A stretch of 64,000 bases of DNA, from assembly GCA_023374025.1 (NCBI GenBank), contig SIJG01000041.1:1077001-1141000 (forward strand). The letters run 5' to 3'. Source of the DNA: Heterodera schachtii. Lineage: Eukaryota; Nematoda; Chromadorea; Rhabditida; Heteroderidae. Shown here in pieces: positions 23,301 to 40,898 of this stretch; position 1 is the stretch's first letter, and every line of letters starts with the position of its first letter. A program made the position numbers and the translations under genes. The notes under the pieces were generated by a model. The model worked only from the letters and a program-made list of their open reading frames with translations, had not been told where the DNA came from and made no database searches.

Positions 23301-24530
23301 TTCAAGTTAAAAAAGCGAAATGTAAATACCAATGCCTTTTTCCCGACCCTTCGCTATAATCGGAATGCCATTTTCTATGCATTCCATTCGCCGAATCGGA
23401 ATTGTGTGTTCTTTAAATTCTTCGGGTCCGGACTTGGTCAATAAACATTTTTCGTTTGCTTCCGCGTATTTGGCCACACGCGTTCTCAGTCCAATGGATT
23501 CGAATTGTGGCAATGGCCTCAAGTTTACCCTAGCTTCGGATTCCCCAAACAGTTCTTTCGATTTGTCCAAAGAAATGTACAACGAAGTGAATGATCCATC
23601 TTGCTCCATTTCTTCAACGGATTCACCTATAACTATCAAAACACGGAACTAAACAGGACAACCAATTGACCCTAAGTTCGTTTATGTTTATCTAGTGAAA
23701 CCTATATTACCTTGGAACGAATCCATTAATTTCCGGGCATGATTCATCAAAAATTTTTATAGGTGTTGGGCTTTTTGCAGGAGTTGGAATCCGAACGCCT
23801 CGAAGAAACCGAAAGTAGTCAGCAAAGGTACGAACCTAATTAATAAGAAACTGATGTGGTAATGCATACAATTAAAACGATATTAAAAGGTGTACGTTTT
23901 TAACATCTTCGAAATAAGCCTTTGCCATGTGTTGTTTAATCTTCTCTTCGTACTGCTCTTTGTCTGGACGCTAAAATCAAAATGTTTAAAATTTGACTTG
24001 TTCTACAACTTGTGCGTCCCGTTGTCGTGCCTCCTCCAAAAGGGCATCCAACTCCTCTTTGGGCAGTTTGCCTTGCTGGTACCGTCGGATTATGTCCAAT
24101 TGTTTGCGCATTGCGACCATGAACATTTGCTTTCGCCTCTCTCGCCCCTCTTCCAATTCCCTTCGGAAGTGTTTCAGCCAAAGTTCGGCCGCTTCCTTGC
24201 CGCGTGGATGCGTTGGCATGCCAAAAATGTGGTGCTCAGGGTTAGGCTTGTTAAATATGTTGTTCAATTCACGCTTAACAGTCTAAACAATAAAATTAGG
24301 GCCGCATAATGTGTTGACAAAACTCACTGTTTGAGTGAAAAAGTCAGTCGGTCGCTTCCCACTGAATTCCTCTTGGAGTGCATTTGCTCTGTCTTCCCTT
24401 AATGGTGTTACGATTTTATAAACGGTTGTCCAATTTTCTCTCACCAAAGACCACTGTCTTTGTCAATGAACAATTCCAACAAACGAATTTTCTCCTCGAG
24501 AGTCCATTTCTCCTGGTCATAGCTGAACAT
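20341..24530 (-). CDS. BRD8 homologue, bromodomain subunit of NuA4/TIP60
   Basis: Minus-strand homologue of BRD8, a bromodomain subunit of the TIP60/NuA4 histone acetyltransferase complex. The start at 24530 gives a SANT-like opening, MFSYDQEKWTLEEKIRLLEL. Exons at 24310-24420 (LQEEFSGKRPTDFFTQ) and 23990-24290 (HHIFGMPTHPRGKEAAELW, then a charged coiled coil RRKQMFMVAMRKQLDIIRRY) follow, matching the BRD8 N-terminus. The bromodomain is encoded at about 20750-21110: WRDIHSHRYAPVFSFPV, YHTAIKKPMDLKTLKTNI and MFANAVMYNSTGH, with the acetyl-lysine-binding Asn in YNS. The C-terminal tail is basic and glutamine-rich, ending at 20341. Between the N-terminal and bromodomain parts a linker exon pair is present twice (see 21905-22375 and 23129-23599). 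It is divergently arranged with LSM7, about 650 bp apart. Confidence 0.82.
21905..22375 (-). repeat. Downstream copy of internal BRD8 duplication
   Basis: About 470 bp nearly identical to 23129-23599 at a fixed offset of 1,224 bp. It encodes the same two exon pieces (AKYAEANEKCLLTKSGPEEF and KQQRMPRMQVAATPPTEKPK) with the same intron between them. I counted about three substitutions, for example ECIENDIPI against ECIENGIPI. Flanking sequence diverges at both ends. Confidence 0.9.
23129..23599 (-). repeat. Upstream copy of internal BRD8 duplication
   Basis: Partner of 21905-22375. This copy continues upstream in frame into MEQDGSFTSLYISLDKSKEL, so it is likely the original exon pair, while the other copy loses this part. 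Between the copies (22380-23120) lies AT-rich sequence without recognised exons. Confidence 0.9.
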
Positions 24531-25181
24531 CTGTTGATTGATTAAATAATACTGAAGCTGGACAAATTGACAAACGACGATATATAAAAAAAACAAGTGA
24601 CAAAGAAATAAAATAATACTAAATCAAGAGCAACTATCGTTTCTCTAAAAACATATTTGTTTTCCTCTCATTTTGGCGAACTATTTTCATCTCTCTGATT
24701 TAGCAGTTTAGGACGAGTTATAAGGTGATAAAATTTGAAAAACTCACAATTTTTTTCATATGTATCAAATTAGTTTATTTTTGCTTAGAAAAAAATTCTC
24801 CTTTTCAAAATCTTTTTTTAGGTACCAATTTTGTTCAGTTTAGTTGGAGGTGAAGCGAGTTATGGCTGATCATCAAAATAAACAATGCAAAAAAGGCACT
24901 GATCATTGTAAATTTTGAATTAGCGCGCTTAAGCTAAACGCTAATTGGCATTACAACTTTTTAAAAACAATAAAAAATGCCATAAAAAAGTTAAATCCTC
25001 ACGCCTCACAATTCAGTTTAGAATCAGTAGCTCGTGAAAAAAGTCACCTAAATACATACATGTAGACCTAACCTCCACCGCAATTCCACACCTGAAGTTA
25101 TAAAAACCTATTACTTCCATCACTTGACTAATTCCTATTTAAAGATTCAATTAATTCAAAAAATACTTACCTATCACCACC

Positions 25182-26144
25182 ATGACTGTAGACGAAACGA
25201 GTAAAAAGAAAAAAGAAAGCATTGTCGATTTATCGCGTTTTATTGACAAAAAAGTGAGAGTCAAATTTCAAGGAGGACGAGAAGGTGAATTTAGTTTTAC
25301 ATTAATCAACACAAACTATCTATTTTTAAAAATTATTTTTGTACATACAACCAAATATTTTTAGCTGCCGGAATTTTGAAGGGTTACGACCAATTGCTAA
25401 ATTTGGTGCTTGACAATGCCACAGAATTTTTACGCGATCCAGAGGATCCACTACGAATAACTGACGAAACTCGTAACCTTGGACTTATTGTTGCCCGCGG
25501 TAAGATATTAAAGAATAAATTTATTGGACTTTTGGTGCTAGTTAAAAATAACTTTTTGAAAATGATTAAAAAACAAATGAAAGGGTTTTTTGTTTGCAAA
25601 TTTTTTTTTGTGAGAAGATTCCTAGTCGTGACAACCTCATTCTCTTATAGTTTTTGTGGTAACCAGGTCCGTAACCATGATGGGTGGAGGAATTCCCCCC
25701 CCCCCGCTCTGAAATTAAGAATTTTTCAAGAAAAAATATTTGAAAATCTTGCGGTTTCTTAACAAATTTCATTATATTAAATTTTACCGGTGACGCCTAT
25801 AGACATCGCTGGACCCCCATTTACCAATTTTTTTGAAACATTTGACCCAAAGTGGCAAATAAGTCCTCCCCGACGAAAAAATGTTCCAAAAAATATTATT
25901 ATAAAAACTTCAAGGAATAATTTTTCAAAATTTTGTGACGATTTACACTTTCTTTAAAAAAAATCAAAAAACTGCAAAAAAAAAAATATGGATTTTGATT
26001 TAGATTAGAATGGGGAGTAAAGCACTTTTTAACTGGCGCCGATTTCCATTGTATTTTACAGGCACGGCAATAACTGTTGTGGCACCAAACGAGGGCATTG
26101 AGCAAATTGCGAACCCATTTGTCACAGCAGAAGCCGAAGAATGA
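25182..26144 (+). CDS. lsm-7: U6 snRNA-associated Sm-like protein LSm7
   Basis: Complete three-exon gene: 25182-25284, 25365-25499 and 26062-26144. LSm7 is one subunit of the LSm2-8 ring (U6 snRNA 3' end, nucleus) and of LSm1-7 (mRNA decapping, cytoplasm). The reading opens MTVDETSKKKKESIVDLSRF and has Sm1 (KKVRVKFQGGREAAGILKGY, then DQLLNLVLD) and Sm2 (RNLGLIVARGTAITVVAPNE), ending NPFVTAEAEE. Length about 106 residues, as in other animals. Phase-1 introns join GREA and ARGT cleanly. Intron 2 (25500-26061) is enlarged by a transposon relic. The gene is divergent from BRD8 and shares its roughly 650-bp upstream region. Confidence 0.95.
25640..26000 (-). repeat. One-ended hAT-MITE relic in LSM7 intron
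   Basis: Inverted relative of the 14459-14872 element. The reverse strand at 25785-25818 reads GGGTCCAGCGATGTCTATAG against GGGTCCGGCGGTGCCGATAG at 14702, followed by a comparable poly-G run and a GTTACGGACCTGG end corresponding to the element terminus. The other terminus and a target duplication were not found, so it is called a fragment. Confidence 0.55.
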
Positions 26145-27442
26145 AAACGGAGGATCCATTGTTTTGAATTTTGTTCGTTTTTACAGTTTTAAAATTAAAG
26201 AAAAATTTTCTATCAATGTTTCTTAAAAAGGAATCAATTGTTTTAAATATCCAAATATTCTATTTTTGTATCCATCTATGGGTCTCGGAGATTGGTGATC
26301 TTGCTTACAATTAATTGGCTATTTGAATTTTTTAAAATTAAAATTGAGCAAAGTTCCCACTCATCATAGAAAATATGTATGACACTAAATCGAAACAGGT
26401 TATATCACAAATCACACCAAACAAATGATCACTACCCAAGCAGTGAGAAATCAATTTCCGATTGTTGGTGTTCTGCGGCCGGCCTCAGGAAGGGCGGTCG
26501 TATTATGAATTGAGTAAATAGTCGATGACCTGCTGACTGATGACAAATTGCCTTTTTTGTGCTGCTCATTTGTCCTACCGTTGGTGGACAGACGAGGAAA
26601 TGGGGCGAATGAATGAGTTAAATGTGTACACACAACAGTCATTCGCCACGACAGAAGATAAACATTCTCCCGGTCCGGCGTCGCCCACCCGCGGGGATTG
26701 TGACCCCCCCCCCCCCCCACAGCGGGCGTTCTAAGTTATAACCGCACTTTGTCCCCTCTTTCTTATCTTATTATAAACTTCCAACTGTTCCCCATAGACG
26801 ACGGACAATAAATGGAGAACCAATTGCTTTTTCATCTCATTCTTCAAATTTTGCCCTTTTTCTACAAATTTATACGTCGGAGAGACATAATGTACATAAG
26901 GTAAAAACGGGAAAACCTCAACGACTGTGACGCAATTTCGCTTTGTTTAGAGCGATCAAATACGCAAATGCTGTGCATATAATTATAATTCCCAAAATAA
27001 AGATAAGCGGGGTATGTGATTAGGTATAATTTATGTAAAGAAACGTCAATAAATAGTGTAAATTACTATTATGGAATCGGATGGACAGGGGCATGACACC
27101 CCTTTTTATGATGGAATTGAGTGCTGACAGACATTTCCCCCTCTTCCCCCCCCCCCCCCGAGGAAATAAATGTGCACCCGCCCAATTTCATTTCAAAATA
27201 TACTAAAACATGCGAACGATCAAAATATCATTTTTCAAATTTCTCAATTTTTCTTTGCTGCTTAAACACTTTCATTTCTCAGACAAACACTCATTTTCAA
27301 TTATTCCTTAAAGTTTCGGCCGGGCTCGACGAAAGGCATTTTCTGAGGTGATTTTTTTGGCCAATCATTAATATTCTTGGCAAGTTTTCCCATCCAATAA
27401 TTTTTCATAAATTTACATCTTGCTTTCAATTTTTCTAGTGAG
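26145..27442. other. Intergenic, with poly-C runs
   Basis: No gene recognised. Poly-C runs lie near 26704-26719 and 27148-27160. Short open frames at 26451-26734 and 27121-27351 have no domain or splice support. Confidence 0.5.
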
Positions 27443-27583
27443 ATGCAAGCCAAAAAGCTCGATGGACCGTACATCTCCATCTTGACGGACAAGTTGGTGT
27501 TCAACGACGGAGGAGGCGGGAGAAGCGCAGAAGGGGGCACGGAGGGCGCAGGAGAGGACGACCGCACGCAACAACAGCAGACG
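27443..27583 (+). CDS. Candidate 5' exon, possibly alternative first exon of the Ca2+-ATPase
   Basis: An open plus-strand segment follows a TTTTTCTAG acceptor-like site and ends at a good donor (ACG|GTGGGT). From the ATG at 27443 it reads MQAKKLDGPYISILTDKLVF, then a Gly/Glu-rich tail and QQQQ. No domain recognised. The nearest downstream plus-strand gene is the Ca2+-ATPase 1.4 kb away. The phase-0 end could join its exons, but no link is proven and it may be a separate gene. Confidence 0.3.
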
Positions 27584-27918
27584 GTGGGTGTCTCAAAGCG
27601 TTGTTTCGGTTTTTAGCATCTTTTATTTATTTTTCTTCCGACACCAAAAGTTGTTTGTTTTAAATTGCGTAGTTTAATCTGCAAATCATTTTTTTAAATT
27701 GTCTATTTAGTTTTTTTTTTAATCTGCATTAGCATCCCAAACAGTTCGCTCTCTTCGGATTAAATTTATATTTGGAATTTGTTTGCATTTTCATTTGGAC
27801 GGTGGGGGGGGGAGGGCACGAAAGAAGGAAATCAAAAATGCTTGCTTTTCATTCTTCTTCCTCCAATAAAGTTCAATTGGTTGGGATGAGTTGTGCCCAC
27901 AAAACAGGGTGCACTTCA

Positions 27919-28239
27919 TTTCCCCCCCGCATCGTTTCCCCCCCCCCCGAGAAATTTTTTTTTAAAAATTTGCTAACTTAGAAATTTTTCAAGAAAAAAA
28001 TCTTAGAAAGTTTTTTCATAGGAAAATTCTAAGAAAAAAATTTTTTGAGAAATTTTTATGGTGAATTACTAAGATTTTTCAAAAAATTTTCCAAAAAATC
28101 GCTAAAAATTTCTCAAAAAATTTTTTTTCTTAGAATTTTCTTATGAAAAAACTTTCTAAGATTTTTTTCTTGAAAAATTTCTAAGTTAGCAAATTTTTAA
28201 AAAAAAATTTCTCGGGGGGGAAACGATGCGGGGGGGAAC
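27919..28239. repeat. Near-perfect 320-bp palindrome (foldback)
   Basis: The left arm CCCCCCGCATCGTTTCCCC... and right arm ...GGGGAAACGATGCGGGGGG mirror each other for about 150 bp with very few mismatches. The AT-rich inner arms (GAGAAATTTTTTTTTAAAAA, then TTGCTAACTTAGAAATTTTT) also pair. The centre is near 28075. A further partial repeat of the GGGGGAAACGAGCTG end follows at 28240-28285. Confidence 0.9.
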
Positions 28240-28974
28240 CGAGCTGTGGGGGAACTGATACGGGGGGGAAACGAGCTGCTCCCCACAAAACAATGGTGAT
28301 TTGATCAGTGCGTTATTTGGTATCGCATTGGTTCTTCGTATGTTCTCCCTCTACCCATGATCATCATCCATCATCATCATGCTCATCCTACGTCCTTTCT
28401 CTCCCCCCTCCCTCTGTCTGTCTCCACTCTCTTCGTCCCATTTCATCCATCACCCATCGGTATCCGTGACGTTTTTGTCCTCGAATTGGCAAAGACAGAT
28501 TCCAAAAACCACAATCGATCAACAGTTTAAACAAATTGCGTTGAAAGCGACCGTTCACAGTTTACCTGTGTTATTTTGGACGGAATCGTCTCCGACCCAT
28601 TGATCATTTCGCGCTCATATTTAAACACTTTCTAATTTACTGCCTTCCTCTTACTCTTTTGATCAATGGTAAATTAAATTGGCCGTTGAAGAGTTCACGA
28701 GATATCCCTTTTTCAATCAATCTTTCTTTAATTGCCGAGAGTTTGGATACACTCACCCAAAAAAGTCTTGGGACAAGCTGATCAAATTTGCAAAATTTAT
28801 AATTTCGAGTTAAAAGATTAGTTGATTATTTTTTGTTTATGTGTTTTTGTTTACCCCAATATATGGGCCTCTTGAGCTGTGGAAATCATTGTGTTTTAAA
28901 ATCATTTTTTAGAAATAATTCTTGATTGTGTGGGAGAGAATAATTCTTAAAAAACATTTTCACATTTTACACAA
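28240..28974. other. Upstream region of the Ca2+-ATPase
   Basis: No exon recognised. It contains an ATCATC-rich patch at 28360-28385 and TGATCA words at 28297-28680. Confidence 0.45.
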
Positions 28975-34947
<5,973 letters not shown>

Positions 34948-35359
34948 ATGGCACAAGGGCTTCTTATGATTGGTCCCAAGTTTTTGCTTTCCAATTGAAC
35001 TTCACATTCCTTCTTTCTAAATTTGTTTTTTCGTTTATTTCCAATTTTTTCAACATTTGTATTTTTGTATTGTTTCGGCTTGCCCTTTGCCTATACATCA
35101 TTTTGAACCTTTTATTCAGCTCAATATGTTCTTACAATTCATTACCAATTTGTTTGAATGAATTCATACCAAATCACATTTACATATTTATTGAAACAAA
35201 CAATACTCATTTTCATTAAATGTACATATAAAACTTAAATTGTTTAATGATCAGAATAAAATCTTTTGGGCGGATGAAATGAATGTATTTAAAACAAATA
35301 TAAAAACTGGCTGTTAACATTAAGGAAATTATGTGGGAAATGGGTGAATACATCCATTT
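34948..35359. other. Intergenic between convergent genes
   Basis: AT-rich spacer between the stop of the Ca2+-ATPase and the stop of the LRR gene, with AATAAA at about 35255. No gene recognised. Confidence 0.55.
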
Positions 35360-38300
35360 TTACATGAAGTAATTCGGGCGGTCGTCCAAATTGTGTGCGG
35401 GTGGCAAATCCAATTCAATGGGTGAGCCGAAACTGACGCCGCCGGTGCCGTAGCCGCCGGCAATGGTCGCGTAATTGCGGCGCGGAAGGGTAGAGGAAAA
35501 GCCTGCTGAGGGCTGTTGGTAGACGGAGGCTGCTGAAAAGAAAACGGATGAAAGATGCAAGACTAAAAGTGATCGGAAAAAGAGGAGGACGAAGAGTGTC
35601 CCAAGTCAAAAAGTGATCGGAGTGCGGGGGGGGGGGGCAAAGTGACGGATGACCCCCCAAAAAAGGGTTTAAATGAACTACGCTTTTCTCTGATTCCCTC
35701 CCCCCCCCCCCACTTTCTTTTCCCTCTGCTGCTCCCTAACCACCTGACGACATAATGCGCTGTTCGTCCTCAATTTCTTGCTCTTTCATTTTCTTCCGTC
35801 GATGACTCATCCCATAACGGAGCAAAGCCATCAGACAAATGCTGATCAGCAACACCGTCATAATGGCAGCTGAATTACGACCTAATTGATTTGGTCTTCC
35901 TAAAGCGGAAGTCCGACCGAGGATGATCCACCCGACCAGCGAAAGTGCCGTGCCCGCCAATGGCATCGGCGGCGGAATGCCCTCCTGGGACGGGCAAAAG
36001 TCGAGCGCCCGCAGGGGCGTCCCCTCGGGCGGACATTCCATGCCGGGCCCGCAGGCGGCCACACAGCCGGGCTTATCAATGTCAATGTCCAAGTTGTCAC
36101 GCAATAATTGGCGGAACCACTGAACAGTCGGAGAATGGGACGGAGGGACTTTTTGTTGCCAAATTTGGCACATTTTATTTCACCTCCAATTGGCTGTCGC
36201 ACAGCCACGGATTCTCTGAACAAAAATTGCAATTGACCTCCCGAAAAACAAAGCCCAAACTGACCACAAGCGTAAATCACGCGACGGTCGTCGGTCGACG
36301 GTTCGAAAGTGCCGTCGAAAGTGTCCATTGGGAGGGATTGGAGAAGGTTGTAGCTGAACAGGGAAGCGCATGGACGAATTATCAATGGCACACACCAAAA
36401 CCCGACCTGATGTCCAAATGGCGAAGAGCGGCCAAATTGGCGAATCCCCGCGGCTCCACCTCCTCCAATCGGTTGCCCTGCAAGTCCAACGAGTACAACT
36501 CGCCCAGTCCCTGGAACATGTCGGCCCGGACCCTGAACACGTGTTGAATTTTGAGAATGGTCGTTGTCCAATTTGCCTGGTCAGTCTGTTTTTGTTTAGC
36601 ACAATCGCCTGAATCATCGGAGTCCGCTGAAAGGCGCCCGGCTCAATTGTGTCGACGGCCGCCTAAAAGTGAACGAACGGTCGTCGCAAAGGGTACAAAA
36701 TGCCGAAAGGCCTTCCGCCGACAAACTTCGGACATTTCCAATCGCATCAAATTGGGCGTGTGCTGAAATGAATGACCATCCTTCAAAATAAGGCCAAACA
36801 GACAGACAATGAATGCGTTTGCCGGAATCACTGAGATCGGAGTTTCGCCGATGCCGAGCGTCCGCAAGTCGGGGACGAAGCGGAACATGTCGGGGGACCA
36901 GGCGGGGAATTTGTTGCCCGTCAAATAAAGGTATTGGAGGCGTGGCACGTGCTGAAAAGCGTGTGGCACAATCATCGGAAGTCCGTTGAACTCCAAGGAG
37001 AGGGAAGTGAGCTCGGGAAAGTTCAGAGCACCGACGGGGACCTCTTTGATCTGCAAATGGACAACGAATGAAAGGCATTCAATTTTGAATCATTCGAGGA
37101 CAGATCCTTCCTATTCAGAATTCCTTGCCTCTTTGATCGGATGTTTCTCTTTTCTGATCACTTTTCCCTTTCTACTCTCTTTTTGGTCAATTTCCCTCTA
37201 ATTCTGATCAGTTGTTTTCTTTATGATCAGTCGCTCTCTTTCTAATCAGCTTCTCTAAGTCTGTTCACTTGCCTTCTCGTGTGATCTGGTCTCTTTCTGC
37301 TCTCTTTCTGGCCTATTACCCTCTCTCTCTCTCTCTCTCTCTCTTTCTTTCTGGTCAGCTAATTTTTTTTCTGATCAGTTGCTCTAACCCTGATAAGTTA
37401 TTCTTTTTATCATCAGCTGATCAAATTCCGTTCTGATCAGTTGCTGTCTTTCTGATCAGTCGTTCTCTTTCTGATCAACTGCTCTGATCAGTGCTTTATC
37501 CGCCTCCGTTCTTTGCTCGCTATTCCCTGCTGATCACCACCTGATTCAGTCCCAAGTTCAAATTGGTCAGTGTTCCGCGCTGTGCGCTCAGTGCGACGCT
37601 CGGCACCGCACTGAGTCCGTTCGTCTCCAGGCTCAATTCCTGCAAATTTTTCAGTGCCCCGAACATTCCCTGCTGTTGGCCGCCTTCGCCTGCTGCGCCG
37701 CCTTCGTTCAGCGACTGATCGGTCAATTTATTGCCACGAAATTCCAACTTTTGCAGCACTTCCCTTAAAAGGAATTGGCGCTCAATTTTTAAAAAGCGGA
37801 AGAAATGCTGATAATTTTGCGATTTTCGGTTAAAAAAAACCTACAGAACTAATTTTTAGGTAAATCCATCGTGATTTTTATGAAATAATTAGTTAAAAAA
37901 TTCAATAATTCAAAAACATTAAATAATTTTTGAAATAATTTATTTTTTTTTGGATTTTTGAAAATTAACGATAATTACAGGTAAGCGATACATAAAATGC
38001 ATTTCAGATTAAAGTTCCAATTGTTCACCTGCTGGCCAAAGAGTTGAAAAATTGGGGTGACAGTTGGCCAATTCCGTTTCTGTTTAAGTACAATTTGCGC
38101 ATGTTTCGCAATTGGCAAATGCCACCGGGCTGAAAATGGGACAGATTATTTTTAAAAGGAATGCCATAATCGGCCTTTATTAAACGCTTTTCAATTTTGG
38201 CATTGCCTTCGTGCCGATATTGGCCAACGAATTGTCAGAAAGGTCCAATTCGACCAAAGAGTCGAGCGGAATGCCATCGAAAGCGCCCTCCTCAATTTGG

Positions 38301-38880
38301 GACAAAGTGTTGCGATTGAGGACGAGCCTTAAAAAGGGGGCGGAGGAAGAGAAAGGGGAAAATGAGGACCAACCGAAGAATGGTCCAATCGGAAAAGGCA
38401 CCGGCGGGGAGGGAGGGAATGGCCGTGCCCAAAATGCTCAACGAATCGATCTGAAAGGGGCAGCCAATCAAAAGGGCGATCGGACGGATTTTGAGGGGGC
38501 CCAGGGACAGACCAACGAATTTGGGATTGGGGAGCTTGAGAATATTTTTGGGGATTCTATACGAATCCCCCCGCCCCTTCCTCCCCGCATTTTTCCCCCA
38601 CCGGAAATTGTTTGGCGGGTGCCGCCGCGCGCAATGCGTCTTGCAAACTTCCGGCATTTTCGCAAATGATCGCCACGGGCTCATACACAGAGGGAGCACA
38701 ACGGCACGGCGGTTGCAGAGAAGGGCATTGTTGGGCGAAGGAGGAATGGACGACAATGAGAAGAAGGAGGGGGATGAAGAAAGGGCGAAGAGGGAAAAAG
38801 GATGAACAGAAAATAGGAGAGAAGAGACGAAAAAGGCAACGAAAAGGCACATGGAGAGGAAGCGGAAGATGACGGCACTG
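35360..38880 (-). CDS. Extracellular leucine-rich-repeat transmembrane protein
   Basis: Minus-strand single-pass LRR protein. The N-terminal exon (about 38600-38850) has a signal-like hydrophobic run (FFIPLLLLIVVHSSFAQQ) and an LRRNT cysteine cluster (CPSLQPPCRCAPSVYEPVAI), a pattern resembling nematode eLRR-only proteins such as SYM-1, LET-4 and EGG-6. LRRs follow in exons at 38180-38335 (LVELDLSDNSLANIGTKAM), 37520-37760 (LQELSLETNGLSAVPSVAL) and 36640-37056 (ELTSLSLEFNGLPMIVPHAF; LQYLYLTGNKFPAW). A C-terminal cysteine capping region (NPWLCDSQLEVK; GCVAACGPGMEC) lies at 35980-36190. The TM helix is IMTVLLISICLMALLRYG at 35815-35870, followed by a basic stop-transfer and a short cytoplasmic tail ending at 35360. 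The family is inferred to organise apical extracellular matrix. The exact start is unresolved, because the frame stays open upstream into an acidic low-complexity stretch. Confidence 0.78.
37180..37500. repeat. Degenerate TCTGATCAGTTGCTCT minisatellite in LRR intron
   Basis: Roughly 18-22 bp imperfect units with the core TTTCTGATCAGTTGCTCT recur about a dozen times and are interrupted by a (CT)n tract at 37321-37345. It lies within an intron of the LRR gene. Confidence 0.8.
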
Positions 38881-39019
38881 ACGGAAGAGATGAACACACT
38901 GAGAAAGAAGGTCATCGAAGGGGAAGTGATCAAATGGAGGACGGACGGCTTCGCCTTTGCTTCCGCTGATGCCTTTTCCCCCTTTTCTGTTCCGCTTCCA
39001 TTCCTCTTTCGGCTCCTCC

Positions 39020-39480
39020 CTTCCCTTTGCTTTTGGCTTCCGTGACATGGCCTTCTCTGCTTCATTCTCCTCTTTTTTATGTTCTTTTGTCATTACTCTT
39101 CCTTCCTCTTCATCCTCCCGTCTTTTTTCTTCCTCCTCTTTCTCCTTCCGTCTTTCTTCCTCTTCCTCCTCCCGTCTTCCTTTCTCTTCATCCTCCCGTC
39201 TTTCTTCTTCCTCCTCTTCCTCTTCTCCCTCCATTCGCTTCCTCTCTTCACTTTTTCCTTTTCCTCCCTCTTCCTTTTTCCACATTATCATCACCATTTT
39301 CTTCGTGTTCGTCTTTGCCTTCTTCGTCATTATATTCTTTGCTCCCATTTGCTCAGTTTCTTCTCTCTTCGTAAAATCCGTCGTCGTCCCTTTGGCCTTT
39401 TTTCCTCTTCCATTCTTTTTTCTTTTTTTCCTTTTCCTTTACTTCTTTTTTTCTTTTTGTTTTGTCACTATGCGCTAAAC
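39020..39480. repeat. Polypyrimidine low-complexity tract (TTC/TCC)
   Basis: About 450 bp of TCTTCCTCC-type sequence. On the minus strand it would encode a Glu/Arg/Lys-rich stretch in frame with the LRR signal sequence. It is more likely 5' untranslated or intronic, since a secreted protein would not normally begin with about 170 charged residues. Confidence 0.6.
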
Positions 39481-39574
39481 AATGGAAGAAAAAGACGACC
39501 ACACATTCGTTTGCTTCTCTTCTTCTTCCACGCACTCACAATTCCGGTTGTTTGGCCAAGAAAAGTGCGGCGCA

Positions 39575-39720
39575 ATCCGTGATCAGCGATCAGTGAGACT
39601 GAACAGCGAATAAGTGACCAGCGAGATTGATCAGCGTATGAGTGATCGATGAGACTGATCAGCGAGTGAGTAGGTGATCAGTGAGACAGAGTGACCAGTA
39701 ACTGATCAACGAGTGCGTGA
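39575..39720. repeat. Degenerate GTGATCAGCGA minisatellite
   Basis: Imperfect units of about 20-25 bp, GTGATCAGCGA / GAGACTGATCAGCGAGTGAGT, recur six to seven times. Same core word as the minisatellite at 37180-37500 and the left edge of the window. Confidence 0.75.
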
Positions 39721-40648
39721 CAAAGCCCGTTTTACGTTAGGAACAGCGGCACGGATCTTCTTAAAGAATGAAATGGACGGAATGTTGTGCTTTTGCTGAA
39801 ATTTATCAATTAATGGAAAAAAGCATTGCGTTTATTTGACATATTTTTTATTTTGTTCGTTATTTAAAAAGACTTTTGAATATTATTTAATAAATATTCT
39901 AATTGCGATAAATGACGTGGAAATTGGTCATAGAAATGGGAGATTATTTTATGTTTTGAAAAAGGGCGGCGACAAACAAAAGACAAAAGGGTGGGCAATT
40001 GGGGGGGGGGGACGAAAGTCGAGCAAAACCGGGAAACGAATATTACGGGGGGGGGGGGGGGGGTCCATTCTCGAAAAGTGAACAAAAAATAAAGTGGGTG
40101 GAAAACACAGACGGACGGCGATTGGGCGGGGGAGAGGGCGACCAGTCACAGGGGAGGCAATCGGCGGACGGACGAATGAACAAACAAAGCGCGAAAGGCA
40201 CTCGGGGACGAACAAAAGCAGAACGACGAGGACGATGATGACCAACACCGAAGTGAAAATGAGTCGGACGGAGGGGAAAATTAACACAATTTGGCGGACG
40301 GCCAAGGAACACATTTTGGCATCAGTGGAAAAGAACGAACACGCGGAACAACGGGGAGGGACAAAACGGGAGAAGAAGCCCGAAACGGGGGGGGGGGGGT
40401 GCCATGGCATTGATTCGCAAGAGAAGATGCCTTTTAAATACATCACTCCTTTTTCTTCACCCATTTTTGGCCAATCATTTACACACTTTCTTTGTCAGTT
40501 CAGTTTTTCGACTTTTCCTTTTCCTTTTGGTCACTCTGCTGTATTTGTCGAACTTCTCAAGTGCCTTCCACCGGCCGCCGATTGTCGCTTATTTTTCCGT
40601 GAAGGACACTTTTCGGATGGGGAAAATGTAATGGGAAAGCAAAAGGAG

Positions 40649-40650
<2 letters not shown>
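39721..40650. other. No supported gene; G-runs
   Basis: Open frames on both strands (one on the minus strand with a hydrophobic run LIFTSVLVIIVLVVLLLF near 40230-40290) lack recognisable domains or consistent splice sites. Long G runs lie near 40005-40012, 40047-40063 and 40386-40399. Confidence 0.4.

Positions 40651-40898
<248 letters not shown>

Noticed and set aside
39028..39582. Long plus-strand open frames rich in Ser/Phe/Leu/Pro
   Set aside because: Purely the translation of a polypyrimidine tract; no domain and no splice context.
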